Notes: a model not told the origin generated them from the sequence alone. A stretch of 8,424 nt of DNA from JAICLV01 sp036380925 (GCA_036380925.1 DASVDW010000104.1:1-8424), one strand, 5' to 3'. Shown: positions 1-6,338, counted from the stretch's first letter. A program made the numbers and translations.

Positions 1-1392
1 GAGGTCGTTGGGGTCGGTGAGGTCGGGCCGCCAGCTCGGGGCCGTCACCCGCAGCAGCTCTCCGTCGTCCGAGATCTCGCACCCGACCTCGGTGAGCCGG
101 CGGACGACGACGTCGCGCTCGTACGCCACGCCCGCGACCCGCCCGGGGTGGTCGGCGTTGATCGTGATCGTGGTGGGCGGACGGCCGAGATCGACCTGCG
201 TCGTGCCGACGGCCTGCCCTCCACCGTGCTCGACCAGCAACGCGACGGCGCGCGCGGCGGCGTGCGGCGGCAGCTCCGGGTCGACGCCGCGCTCGAAGCG
301 GCGCGACGCCTCGCTGGAAAGCTTGTGCCGGCGCGACATCCGGGCCACCGCGACCGCGTCGAAATGCGCCGCCTCGATGAGCAAATCTTTGGAACTCTCA
401 TCGATCTCGGTGGTGAGGCCACCCATCGTGCCGGCCAGGCTGATCGCGCCTGAGTCGTCGGTGATGAGCAGGTCCTCGGCATCAAGGTCGCGGACGACGT
501 GATCGAGCGTCTCCATTCGCTCACCGCGGTTCGCGCGCCGGACGACGATGCCGCCTGCCAGCTTGCCGGCGTCGAACGCGTGCAGCGGCTGGCCGAGCTC
601 GAGCATCACGTAGTTGGTGACGTCGACCGCGAGCGAAACCGGACGCATGCCCGACAGCATCAGCCGAACGCGGATCTGCAACGGGGTGCGGGTGCGCGGA
701 TCAAAACCTTCGACGGCGCGCAAGACGAACCGGTCGCAAGCAGACGGGTCCGCGAGCGCGACCGGTCGGGACGGCGCGTCCAGCCCGGCCGGCAGTTCGA
801 AGGCGGCAGGATCGTGAAACGACACGCCGTAAGCGGTCGCCACCTCGCGCGCCACGCCGCGGACCGACAGGCAGTAGCCGCGGTCGGGTGTGACCGCGAT
901 GTCGAGGACGTCGTCGCGCAGGCCGAGCGCCTCCATCGCGTCGGCACCGACCGAGGCGTCGTCGTCGACCACCAGGATCCCGGTGTGGTCGTCGCCGACG
1001 CCCAGTTCTTTGACCGAGCAGATCATGCCGTCAGAGACGTGGCCGTACCGCTTGCTCGCGGTGATCTCGAAGCCGCCGGGAAGGACGGCGCCGGGCAGGG
1101 TGACGACGACCTTGTCGCCAACCGCGAAATTCCTCGCGCCGCAGATGATTCCGCGCGGTTCCGCCTCGCCGACGTCGACCTGGCAGTAACGGATCGTCTT
1201 TCCGTTGCTGGCCTCGAATTCCTCGATTTCAAGCACTTTGCCGACCCTCACCGGGCCCGTGACGTCCGAGCCGACGCTGTCGACGGTCTCGACTTCGAGC
1301 CCGACGCGGATCAGCGCGTCGGCGATGTCGCGGGCCGACTCGGTGTCGGGGATGTCGGCGAACTCGCGCAACCATGACAAGGGAACGCGCAT
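1..1392 (-). CDS. pheT: Phenylalanyl-tRNA synthetase beta subunit, N-terminal part (runs off left edge)
   Basis: Encodes the large subunit of the cytoplasmic (alphabeta)2 PheRS, which charges tRNA-Phe; the beta chain carries tRNA-binding and editing domains. The start is ATG at 1392, and 464 codons read without a stop to base 1, so roughly the C-terminal 45% of a normal 800-840-residue protein is outside the window. Domains seen: an N-terminal segment beginning MRVPLSWLREF; an EMAP/OB-type tRNA-binding domain at about residues 40-150 (IICGARNF, LPGAVLPGGFEI, SDGMICSVKELG); the B3/B4 editing domain at about 210-390 (VDVTNYVMLELGQPLHAFD ending at residue 274, then HKLSSEASRRFERGVDP); and the beginning of B5 (ending PSWRPDLTDPNDL at the edge). 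The catalytic-like core and the FDX-ACB domain are missing from view. The start lies 3 bases beyond the pheS stop and has an ideal ribosome-binding site, so translational coupling is likely. Identity is very secure. Confidence 0.97.
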   Translation of the reverse strand, partial: MRVPLSWLREFADIPDTESARDIADALIRVGLEVETVDSVGSDVTGPVRVGKVLEIEEFEASNGKTIRYCQVDVGEAEPRGIICGARNFAVGDKVVVTLPGAVLPGGFEITASKRYGHVSDGMICSVKELGVGDDHTGILVVDDDASVGADAMEALGLRDDVLDIAVTPDRGYCLSVRGVAREVATAYGVSFHDPAAFELPAGLDAPSRPVALADPSACDRFVLRAVEGFDPRTRTPLQIRVRLMLSGMRPVSLAVDVTNYVMLELGQPLHAFDAGKLAGGIVVRRANRGERMETLDHVVRDLDAEDLLITDDSGAISLAGTMGGLTTEIDESSKDLLIEAAHFDAVAVARMSRRHKLSSEASRRFERGVDPELPPHAAARAVALLVEHGGGQAVGTTQVDLGRPPTTITINADHPGRVAGVAYERDVVVRRLTEVGCEISDDGELLRVTAPSWRPDLTDPNDL

Positions 1393-1395
1393 CGC

Positions 1396-2505
1396 TCAGA
1401 CCTCCGTTCCGAATGGCAAGGCGAACCGCACGTCGCCCTCGACGATGTCGTGCATGTCGCGGACGTTGTGCCGGAACATCAAGGTGCGCTCGATGCCGAT
1501 GCCGAAGGCGAAGCCGCTGTAGCGCTGCGGATCAATGCCGCAAGCGATCAACACTCGCGGATTGACGACGCCGCAGCCGCCCCACTCGATCCAGCCCTCA
1601 GAACTGCAGGTGCGACAAGGGTTTTCGGGATCGCCTACGGACGCGCCGCGGCACACGAAGCACTCGAGGTCGACCTCGGCGCTCGGCTCGGTGAACGGGA
1701 AATACGACGGGCGCAGCCGCGTGACGATGCCGTCGCCGAACATCGCGGTGGCGAACGCGTCGAGCGTGCCCTTCAGATGCGCGAGCGTGATGCCCTCGTC
1801 GACGACGAGTCCCTCGACCTGATGGAACACCGGCGAGTGCGTGGCGTCGAGCTCGTCGGTGCGAAACGTGCGGCCGGGACACACGATGTAGATCGGAGGC
1901 TTCCGCTCGAGCATCGTGCGGATCTGCACCGATGACGTCTGGGTTCGCAACACGACGCCGGAATCGGCGGACTCGACCCAAAAGGTGTCTTGCATGGTGC
2001 GCGACGGGTGGTCTGGCGGGATGTTGAGCGCGTCGAAGTTGAGCCACTCCGCCTCGACCTCCGGGCCCTCCGCGACCTCGTAGCCCATCCCCACGAACAC
2101 GTCGGAGATGCGCTCCTGCAAGGTGGTCAACGGATGGCGGGCGCCGGGCGGCAGGCGGTCCCACGGCAGCGTGACGTCGACGGTCTCCTCGACCAGGATG
2201 CGCGCGTCGCGCTCAGCGACGAGCTCCGCCTCTCGGCGCGCGAGGGCCGCGTTGACCGCGCCGCGCGCCTGCCCCACCCGTCGTCCGGCTTCGGCTTTTG
2301 CCTGCGGCGGCAGCGCGCCGATCTCACGGTTGGCGAGGGCGAGCGGCGATTTGTCGCCGGCGTGCGCGAGCCGCGCCGTCCGCAGCGATTCAAGATCGGA
2401 CGACGCCGCTATCGCGGCCAACGCCTCGTCGCGCATCCGCTCCACCTCGTCGGCGCGCAAGGGAGTGACCTCCACGGGGTCGTAGTCGCTGTTCGGGGCA
2501 GACAC
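1396..2505 (-). CDS. pheS: Phenylalanyl-tRNA synthetase alpha subunit
   Basis: Catalytic subunit of PheRS: activates phenylalanine with ATP and transfers it to tRNA-Phe, in complex with PheT. The N-terminal helical region (residues 1-110) contains the conserved GDKSPLALANREIGALP. The class II aaRS core follows: motif 2 (GRTFRTDELDATHSPVFHQVEG, about 211-232), the Phe-pocket stretch SYFPFTEPSAEVD (267-279), and motif 3 (GFGFGIGIER-like; here GFAFGIGIERTLMFRHNVRD, from 331). A Cys-rich insert with Cys 282, 285, 297, 300 and 311 (CRTCSSEGWIEWGGCG) is typical of actinobacterial PheS. I chose GTG at 2505 (369 aa) because GAAGG lies 9 bases upstream. A TTG at 2514 would add three residues but sits directly against that same GAAGG. 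It is probably cotranscribed with pheT. The 96-base gap to the kinase gene upstream could hold its own promoter. Confidence 0.96.
   Translation of the reverse strand: MSAPNSDYDPVEVTPLRADEVERMRDEALAAIAASSDLESLRTARLAHAGDKSPLALANREIGALPPQAKAEAGRRVGQARGAVNAALARREAELVAERDARILVEETVDVTLPWDRLPPGARHPLTTLQERISDVFVGMGYEVAEGPEVEAEWLNFDALNIPPDHPSRTMQDTFWVESADSGVVLRTQTSSVQIRTMLERKPPIYIVCPGRTFRTDELDATHSPVFHQVEGLVVDEGITLAHLKGTLDAFATAMFGDGIVTRLRPSYFPFTEPSAEVDLECFVCRGASVGDPENPCRTCSSEGWIEWGGCGVVNPRVLIACGIDPQRYSGFAFGIGIERTLMFRHNVRDMHDIVEGDVRFALPFGTEV
1400..1405 (-). promoter_or_regulatory. Shine-Dalgarno of pheT
   Basis: The minus strand reads GGAGGT, 7 bases before the pheT ATG. It lies inside the last codons of pheS, which supports the chosen start and coupled translation of the two subunits. 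Confidence 0.85.
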
Positions 2506-2556
2506 GGTTGGCAACCTTCGCGGTCAGGCGGAAATCTCGACGGGGGGACGCCGTGC

Positions 2557-2562
2557 AGTCTA
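2557..2562 (-). promoter_or_regulatory. Possible -10 element for pheST
   Basis: The minus strand reads TAGACT, fitting the actinobacterial TANNNT -10 pattern. It sits about 50 bases before the pheS start in the gap after the kinase gene. No convincing -35 is visible, and a weak 5-bp hairpin (2569-2582, no T-run) lies just upstream. Suggestive only. Confidence 0.3.
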
Positions 2563-2601
2563 GGCGGTGGCGCATCGGCGCCCGCGGGTTAGCGTCCGGG
2601 C

Positions 2602-3657
2602 TTACAGAGCGAAGCCGGGGGTGCCGGCGGGGAAGCTGACCCGAAAAAGCGCGCCGCCGCCCGCCGCCTCGCCGACGAACACCGCGCCGCCGTGGGCTTC
2701 GACGAGTCCCTTGACGATGTAGAGGCCGAGCCCGGTGCCGCCGCGCCGCCCGGCCCGCCAAAATCGGCGAAACACCAGGCCTCGAATGTCAGGGGCGACG
2801 CCGGCGCCGTGATCTGCGACGCAGACCGCGATGCCGTCGCCTGCCGGCTCTATCGACACCTCGACCTGGCCGGCCCCATGACGCACGGCGTTGTCGAGCA
2901 GGTTGGCGAGCACTTGATCCAGCTTGTCGGGGTCGAGCCAGACCTCGGGCAGCGGATCCACCACATCAACCCTGAACCGGTCGGCGCCTTCCCCTGCCGC
3001 GACGCGGCCCTCGACCATCCGGCGGGCGGCGGCCGGCACATCGACGACCTGCTTATGCAGTTCCAGCCGATCCGCGTCGATCCGCGACACGTCGAGCAGT
3101 TCGCTGATCAGCCGGGTCACCCGGTCGGCGTCGGCGTTGACCGTTTGCAGCATCAGTTGGCGCTGCTCGTCGTTGAAGCGGTCCCACTTGTTGAGCAGCG
3201 TGGCGGTGAAGCCTTTGACGCTGGTCAGCGGCGAGCGCAGCTCGTGCGCCACGGTCGAGACCAAGTCGGCGCGGTCGCGCTCGGCGCGCTCGCGGTCGGC
3301 GGCGCCGCGGAAGCTGAGAACGAGTCGCTGCACGGCGCCGCACCGGCGCTCGCGCAAGTACGTCGCGGTCAGGTAGATCTCGCGCTCATCGGGGAGGGTG
3401 AGCCGGCGTTCGGGCTGGCCGGTGCGGATGGCCAGACCACCGTAAGGGCGGGTGCACTCCCACCAGTCGTGGCCAACCGAGTCGGTGACGGGCAGGACCT
3501 CGCGGTAGTCGCGGCCGATCGCGTCGTCGACGCTGCGGCGCAGCAGTCGGGCGCCGGCGATGTTGAGCAGCACGACCGTGCCGTTCTCATCGGCGATCAA
3601 CACGCCGTCGGGCAACACGTCGAAGGCGGCCTTCTCGTGCTCGATCCCCGCTGGCAT
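2602..3657 (-). CDS. Soluble PAS-domain sensor histidine kinase, orphan (OhkA-like by position)
   Basis: A 351-residue two-component kinase with no transmembrane segment or signal peptide, so it should sense a cytoplasmic signal. A PAS domain (about residues 8-115; LPDGVLIADENGTVVLLNIAGARLL) is followed by a short RERAERDRA linker. The HisKA dimerisation domain carries VAHELRSPLTSVKGF with phospho-acceptor His138. The HATPase domain has the N-box (NLLDNAVRH, 252-260), G1 (DHGAGV), an F-box (FRRFW) and G2 (GTGLGLYIV, 307-315), so all catalytic boxes are intact. ATG 3657 was chosen because GAAGGGAG lies 10 bases before it; a GTG at 3711 is in frame but has no ribosome-binding site. No response regulator is next to it. 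From memory, S. coelicolor has the orphan kinase OhkA (a regulator of antibiotic production and development) in the same slot between the methyltransferase and pheS. Orthology here rests on synteny and domain layout, not alignment. Confidence 0.93.
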   Translation of the reverse strand: MPAGIEHEKAAFDVLPDGVLIADENGTVVLLNIAGARLLRRSVDDAIGRDYREVLPVTDSVGHDWWECTRPYGGLAIRTGQPERRLTLPDEREIYLTATYLRERRCGAVQRLVLSFRGAADRERAERDRADLVSTVAHELRSPLTSVKGFTATLLNKWDRFNDEQRQLMLQTVNADADRVTRLISELLDVSRIDADRLELHKQVVDVPAAARRMVEGRVAAGEGADRFRVDVVDPLPEVWLDPDKLDQVLANLLDNAVRHGAGQVEVSIEPAGDGIAVCVADHGAGVAPDIRGLVFRRFWRAGRRGGTGLGLYIVKGLVEAHGGAVFVGEAAGGGALFRVSFPAGTPGFAL

Positions 3658-3684
3658 GCCCGCCGCGCTCCCTTCGACCCCAGC

Positions 3685-3690
3685 ACCATA
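3685..3690 (-). promoter_or_regulatory. Possible -10 element for the histidine kinase gene
   Basis: The minus strand reads TATGGT in the 91-base gap between the methyltransferase stop and the kinase ATG, leaving a leader of roughly 20 bases that includes the GAAGGGAG ribosome-binding site (3668-3675). No clear -35 hexamer is visible. Confidence 0.28.
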
Positions 3691-3748
3691 CCTAGGCCCC
3701 GGCGACCGCACATCGGGCGAACGGTTCAAATCACCTGCCGACCGGACG

Positions 3749-4564
3749 CTAGCCGCGTTGCGCCCGGGCGGACGCGTACAGGCAGACCGCGGCGGCAGCG
3801 GCGAGATTGAGGCTTTCGGCCCTGCCGTGAATCGGCACCCGGACCGCTTGGTCGGCGAGCCCGAGGACCTCGTCTGGCAGCCCCCAGGCCTCATTGCCGA
3901 AGATCCACGCTGTGGGCTGGGCCAACGCGCCCCCGCGGTCGAGCTGGTCAAGGTCGACGCTGGCCGCGCCGTCGGCGGCCAGCACCCGCATGCCCGCTGC
4001 CCGGCAGCCGCCGACCGCGGCCGCCATGTCGACGTCGATCGCGACCGGCAGGTGGAACAGACTGCCCGCGCTGGCCCGCACGCACTTGCCGTTGTAGGGG
4101 TCGACGCTCGTGTCGGAGAAAGCCACCAGGTCGGCGCCGGCGGCGTCCGCGGTGCGCAGCACGGTGCCGGCGTTTCCCGGATCGCGGACGGCGGCGAGCA
4201 GCACGGCCATTCGTGGCGCGGCGGCCGCGGCGAGCGCCTCCGCGAGCGGCACGTCGACGAGGTCGCACACCGCCACCAGCCCTTGCGGGGTCACCGTCTC
4301 GGACAGCTCTTCGAGCACCCGACCGCTTGCCTGCTGCACGGGGACCCCGCACGACATGGCGGCATCGACCAGGTCCGTGTGCCGTGCGCGGGCCTGCGCG
4401 GTGACGAACAGCTCGCGCACCGGACACGGCCGGGCGGCGAGCGCCTCGCGGACGGCTTGCGCGCCCTCGGCGAGGAAAGCGCGATCCTGCTGGCGGTACG
4501 CGCGCTTGCGCAGCCGCCGGGCGGCCTTCACCTTGGCTGAGCTGACGTTCGTCAGCTCAGCCAA
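3749..4564 (-). CDS. SpoU/TrmH-family RNA 2'-O-methyltransferase
   Basis: A SPOUT-fold enzyme that transfers a methyl group from S-adenosylmethionine to a ribose 2'-OH of rRNA or tRNA; the target nucleotide cannot be read from sequence. The N-terminal substrate-binding (L30e-like) domain covers residues 1-105 (KVKAARRLRKRAY, RAFLAEGAQAVREAL). The SPOUT domain then shows motif 1 (RDPGNAGTVLRTADAAG, 127-143), motif 2 (IFGNEAWGLP, 221-230) and motif 3 (VPIHGRAESLNLAAAAAV, 243-260), all intact. Length (271 aa) is normal. The start is uncertain. TTG 4564 is preferred because LTNVSSAKVKAARRL matches the usual family N-terminus, but it has no good Shine-Dalgarno and lies inside a 19-bp inverted repeat. 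The alternative GTG 4531 would give 260 aa. The gene follows rplT after 26 bases, the usual actinobacterial arrangement. Confidence 0.93.
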   Translation of the reverse strand: MAELTNVSSAKVKAARRLRKRAYRQQDRAFLAEGAQAVREALAARPCPVRELFVTAQARARHTDLVDAAMSCGVPVQQASGRVLEELSETVTPQGLVAVCDLVDVPLAEALAAAAAPRMAVLLAAVRDPGNAGTVLRTADAAGADLVAFSDTSVDPYNGKCVRASAGSLFHLPVAIDVDMAAAVGGCRAAGMRVLAADGAASVDLDQLDRGGALAQPTAWIFGNEAWGLPDEVLGLADQAVRVPIHGRAESLNLAAAAAVCLYASARAQRG

Positions 4565-4568
4565 GGTG
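4529..4568 (-). repeat. Perfect 19-bp inverted repeat (hairpin) covering the methyltransferase start
   Basis: The arms 4529-4547 and 4550-4568 are exact reverse complements (minus-strand arm CACCTTGGCTGAGCTGACG) separated by two bases, so the RNA would form a very stable stem. It begins about 22 bases after the rplT stop. No T-run follows on either strand, so it is not a classical intrinsic terminator. The probable TTG start of the methyltransferase is in the first arm. It could end or slow transcription after rplT, protect the 3' end of the ribosomal-protein mRNA, or hide the methyltransferase start. Confidence 0.9.
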
Positions 4569-4590
4569 TCGTCCGCTCTGATGGAGGTGC

Positions 4591-4974
4591 TCAGGCTGCG
4601 GTCTCGGTCGCGGCAGGCGCCGGCAGCGCCGCGCGGGCGACCTCGACGAGGGCCGCGAAAGCCGCGGCGTCGTTGACGGCCAGCTCGGCGAGTATCTTGC
4701 GGTCGACCTCGACGCCGGCCGCCTTCAAACCCTGGACCAGCCGGTTGTAGGTGATGCCGTTCGAGCGAGCCGCCGCGTTGATGCGCTGGATCCACAGCCG
4801 GCGGAAGTCGCCCTTCCTCGCCTTGCGGTCGCGGTAACTGTAGGTGGCGGAGTGCAGCAGCTGCTCTTTCGCCTTGCGGTACAGCCGCGACCGCTGGCCG
4901 CGATAACCGCTGGCGCGCTCGAGGACGACCCTGCGCTTCTTGTGGGCGTTGACCGCCCGCTTCACGCGTGCCAC
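4591..4974 (-). CDS. rplT: 50S ribosomal protein bL20
   Basis: Early 23S rRNA-binding protein needed for large-subunit assembly. The 127 residues show the whole family signature: MARVKRAVNAHKKRR at the N-terminus, ASGYRGQRSRLYRKAKEQ, the Arg/Lys-rich YSYRDRKARKGDFRRLWIQRINAAAR helix region, and the C-terminal globular part NGITYNRLVQGLKAAGVEVDRKILAELA. It is about nine residues longer than the E. coli protein because of an Ala/Pro tail (ALPAPAATETAA). The start is GTG at 4974, with AGGGAGT 6 bases upstream. It lies 40 bases after rpmI in an infC-rpmI-rplT operon, the near-universal bacterial order. Confidence 0.98.
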   Translation of the reverse strand: MARVKRAVNAHKKRRVVLERASGYRGQRSRLYRKAKEQLLHSATYSYRDRKARKGDFRRLWIQRINAAARSNGITYNRLVQGLKAAGVEVDRKILAELAVNDAAAFAALVEVARAALPAPAATETAA

Positions 4975-4980
4975 GTGAGG

Positions 4981-4987
4981 ACTCCCT
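4981..4987 (-). promoter_or_regulatory. Shine-Dalgarno of rplT
   Basis: The minus strand reads AGGGAGT, 6 bases before the GTG start of rplT, and supports this non-ATG start. Confidence 0.75.
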
Positions 4988-5014
4988 TGTTCAGGTCGTT
5001 GGTAAGGGCGCGGT

Positions 5015-5209
5015 CTAGCGACCGAGCAGCTTCTTGATGCGCTTCACGTCAGCCGGGGCCATCTCGACCTCGTTGTAAAGGCGACGGGTGCGAGTCGACG
5101 GCTTGTGCTCCAGCAGATGGTTGCGGTTGGCGCGCCGGCGCAGGATCTTGCCGCTGCCGGTGACGCGGAACCGCTTCGCCGATCCGCTGTGGGTCTTCAT
5201 CTTCGGCAT
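5015..5209 (-). CDS. rpmI: 50S ribosomal protein bL35
   Basis: A small basic large-subunit protein of 64 residues, normal for the family. It has the signature start MPKMKTHSGSAKRFRVTGSGKI, the RRRANRNHLLEHKPSTRTRRL core and the ending DVKRIKKLLGR. The start is ATG at 5209. A weak CGGAG ribosome-binding site lies 11 bases upstream, next to a short tandem repeat. It sits between infC and rplT as expected. Confidence 0.98.
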   Translation of the reverse strand: MPKMKTHSGSAKRFRVTGSGKILRRRANRNHLLEHKPSTRTRRLYNEVEMAPADVKRIKKLLGR

Positions 5210-5224
5210 GGCGCGGGTTGCTCC

Positions 5225-5240
5225 GTTTCTCGGTTTCTCG
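5225..5240 (-). repeat. Two-copy 8-bp tandem repeat upstream of rpmI
   Basis: On the plus strand GTTTCTCG occurs twice in direct succession (CGAGAAAC on the minus strand), in the 72-base infC-rpmI gap and overlapping the weak CGGAG ribosome-binding site. It may be chance, or an unstructured A-rich patch that helps ribosome loading on rpmI. Confidence 0.55.
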
Positions 5241-5281
5241 GTTGCCCGATCTTGCTGGTCTTCGGCTGGCCGTCGGTCACT

Positions 5282-6055
5282 TTAGGTGTTGCTCGAGGTG
5301 TTGCTCGCGGGCGCCGCCTTCTTGGCGGGGGCGGCCTTCTTCGCCGCCGTCTTGGCCGGCGCGTTCGCGGCTGTCTTGGTCGCGGTCTTCACCGGCGCCG
5401 CCTCAGCCGCGGGTGCGGCCTCGACCGCCGGCGCGCGCTGCTCGACCGGCTCCTGCTCGGACGCCGGGGTGGCCGGCGCGTCGTCGGGCTCTGCCCGCGG
5501 CGTCCGACCGGCCCGCTCGGCTCGCTCCGCCTTGAAGTCCGCCTTCTTCTTGTGCGGCCCAAGCACCATGATCATGTTCCGGCCGTCGAGCTTGGGCGCG
5601 GACTCGACGAAGCCCAGGTCGACGACGTCTTCGGCCAGTCGCTGGAGCAACCTGGCGCCCATCTCGGGCCGCGACTGCTCGCGTCCGCGGAACATGATGG
5701 TGATCTTGACCTTGTCGCCTTCTTTGAGGAAGCGCACGACGTGACCCTTCTTGGTCTCGTAATCGTGCGTGTCGATCTTGGGTCGCAGCTTCATCTCTTT
5801 GATGACGGTCTGCGTCTGGTTCTTGCGCGCCTCGCGGGCCTTCACCGCGGACTCGTATTTGAACTTGCCGTAGTCCATGAGCTTGGCCACGGGCGGGCGG
5901 GCCATGGGCGCGACCTCGACGAGATCGAGGTCTGCCTCTTCGGCTAGACGCAAAGCATCTTCGATGCGGACAATGCCGACCTGCTCGCCGCCTGGGCCGA
6001 CGAGCCGAACCTCGGGAACGCGGATCCGGTCGTTGATGCGGGGCTCGACGCTGAT
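5282..6055 (-). CDS. infC: Translation initiation factor IF-3 (rare ATC start)
   Basis: IF3 binds the 30S subunit, keeps it free of 50S, and checks start-codon pairing. The N-domain (SVEPRINDRIRVPEVRLVG through RPPVAKLMDYGKFKYE) covers about residues 2-70. A Lys-rich linker follows (KAREARKNQTQTVIKEMKLRPKID), then the C-domain to about 170 (KKGHVVRFLKEGDKVKITIMFRGREQSRPE, DGRNMIMVLGPHKKK). Residues 171-257 are an extension rich in Ala, Pro, Glu and then Lys (TAAKKAAPAKKAAPA), as in other actinobacterial IF3s. I place the start at ATC 6055 because GGAGG lies 4 bases before it and homology begins right there. The next in-frame ATG (6142) and GTG (6133) lie inside the upstream terminator stem and have no ribosome-binding site; using ATG 6142 would give 286 aa. 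Non-ATG starts of this kind are known for infC and allow IF3 to repress its own translation. Confidence 0.95.
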   Translation of the reverse strand: MSVEPRINDRIRVPEVRLVGPGGEQVGIVRIEDALRLAEEADLDLVEVAPMARPPVAKLMDYGKFKYESAVKAREARKNQTQTVIKEMKLRPKIDTHDYETKKGHVVRFLKEGDKVKITIMFRGREQSRPEMGARLLQRLAEDVVDLGFVESAPKLDGRNMIMVLGPHKKKADFKAERAERAGRTPRAEPDDAPATPASEQEPVEQRAPAVEAAPAAEAAPVKTATKTAANAPAKTAAKKAAPAKKAAPASNTSSNT

Positions 6056-6059
6056 GGGA

Positions 6060-6064
6060 CCTCC
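6060..6064 (-). promoter_or_regulatory. Shine-Dalgarno of infC
   Basis: The minus strand reads GGAGG (TTGGAGGTCCC) followed by the ATC codon after four bases. No other candidate infC start has a purine-rich site before it, so this decides the start. It is slightly close to the start codon. Confidence 0.75.
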
Positions 6065-6085
6065 AAGGAGTTCGAGTTGGGCTGC

Positions 6086-6128
6086 GCCCAGTCGTGCCTG
6101 GGCTCTGGCGGGAAAACCAAAAGAGCCC
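6086..6128 (-). promoter_or_regulatory. Candidate antiterminator in the infC leader
   Basis: The 3' arm of the terminator, read as GGGCTCT (6128-6122), can pair instead with a downstream AGAGCCC (6106-6100), also 7 bp. The two pairings exclude each other. When the terminator forms, the freed downstream segment can fold into its own hairpin GCCCAG (6103-6098) with CTGGGC (6091-6086). This gives four alternating segments like a classical attenuator. Which signal selects the state is not visible. Confidence 0.55.
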
Positions 6129-6152
6129 TGCACGACGCGCATGCGAGGGCTC
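6113..6152 (-). terminator. Intrinsic terminator (attenuator) in the infC leader
   Basis: On the minus strand GAGCCCT (6152-6146) pairs perfectly with AGGGCTC (6129-6123). Three more inner pairs (GCA/TGC) form past a bulged base. TTTTGGTTTT follows immediately (6122-6113). This is the clearest intrinsic-terminator shape in the window, and it lies upstream of infC, about 60 bases before the ATC start, with no gene to terminate before it. That position points to premature termination as a control step for the infC-rpmI-rplT operon. Confidence 0.75.
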
Positions 6153-6199
6153 CATGAGTTAGCCGGGCGACGCCCGCGGGACGCCGTCACGGCCGACCA

Positions 6200-6227
6200 A
6201 ACCTGCCGATCTTGGTGGTGCGATCAA
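6200..6227 (-). promoter_or_regulatory. Possible promoter of the infC operon
   Basis: The minus strand has TTGATC (6227-6222), 16 bases, then CAGGTT (6205-6200), a partial sigma-70-type match. Transcription from it would give a leader of about 140 bases containing the terminator/antiterminator. A TAACTC at 6161-6156 is a poorer choice because its start point would fall inside the terminator stem. Confidence 0.33.
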
Positions 6228-6338
6228 TCGACGAGGTGGGAAGCGGAGCCTCCACTTGCGGGTGCCGCACGCGAGTACCGCACCGGTCGCCGGACCAGCG
6301 TACCAGCGCCGCCAGGCGCGCGCCGGACGGCCGGTTGG

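Noticed and set aside
499..1377. Long plus-strand open frame (292 codons)
   Set aside because: It is the exact codon-register antisense of pheT, whose minus-strand reading has unmistakable PheT motifs; a by-product of high GC.
1560..1665. Cys-rich stretch in PheS as a novel metal-binding insertion
   Set aside because: CRTCSSEGWIEWGGCG is a familiar feature of actinobacterial PheS.
2569..2590. Hairpin GGCGC/GCGCC and CCCGCGGG palindrome after the kinase gene as a terminator
   Set aside because: The stem is only 5 bp and has no T-run; such pairs are frequent by chance at this GC.
2692..3810. Long plus-strand open frame opposite the histidine kinase
   Set aside because: No recognisable domain, and the minus-strand kinase explains the region fully.
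5403..6155. Minus-strand frame starting ATG GAG in the infC leader with Phe-Trp-Phe codons over the T-run, as an attenuator leader peptide
   Set aside because: It has no stop in the leader and runs 250 codons through infC in another frame, so it is not a short leader peptide; no ribosome-binding site precedes it.
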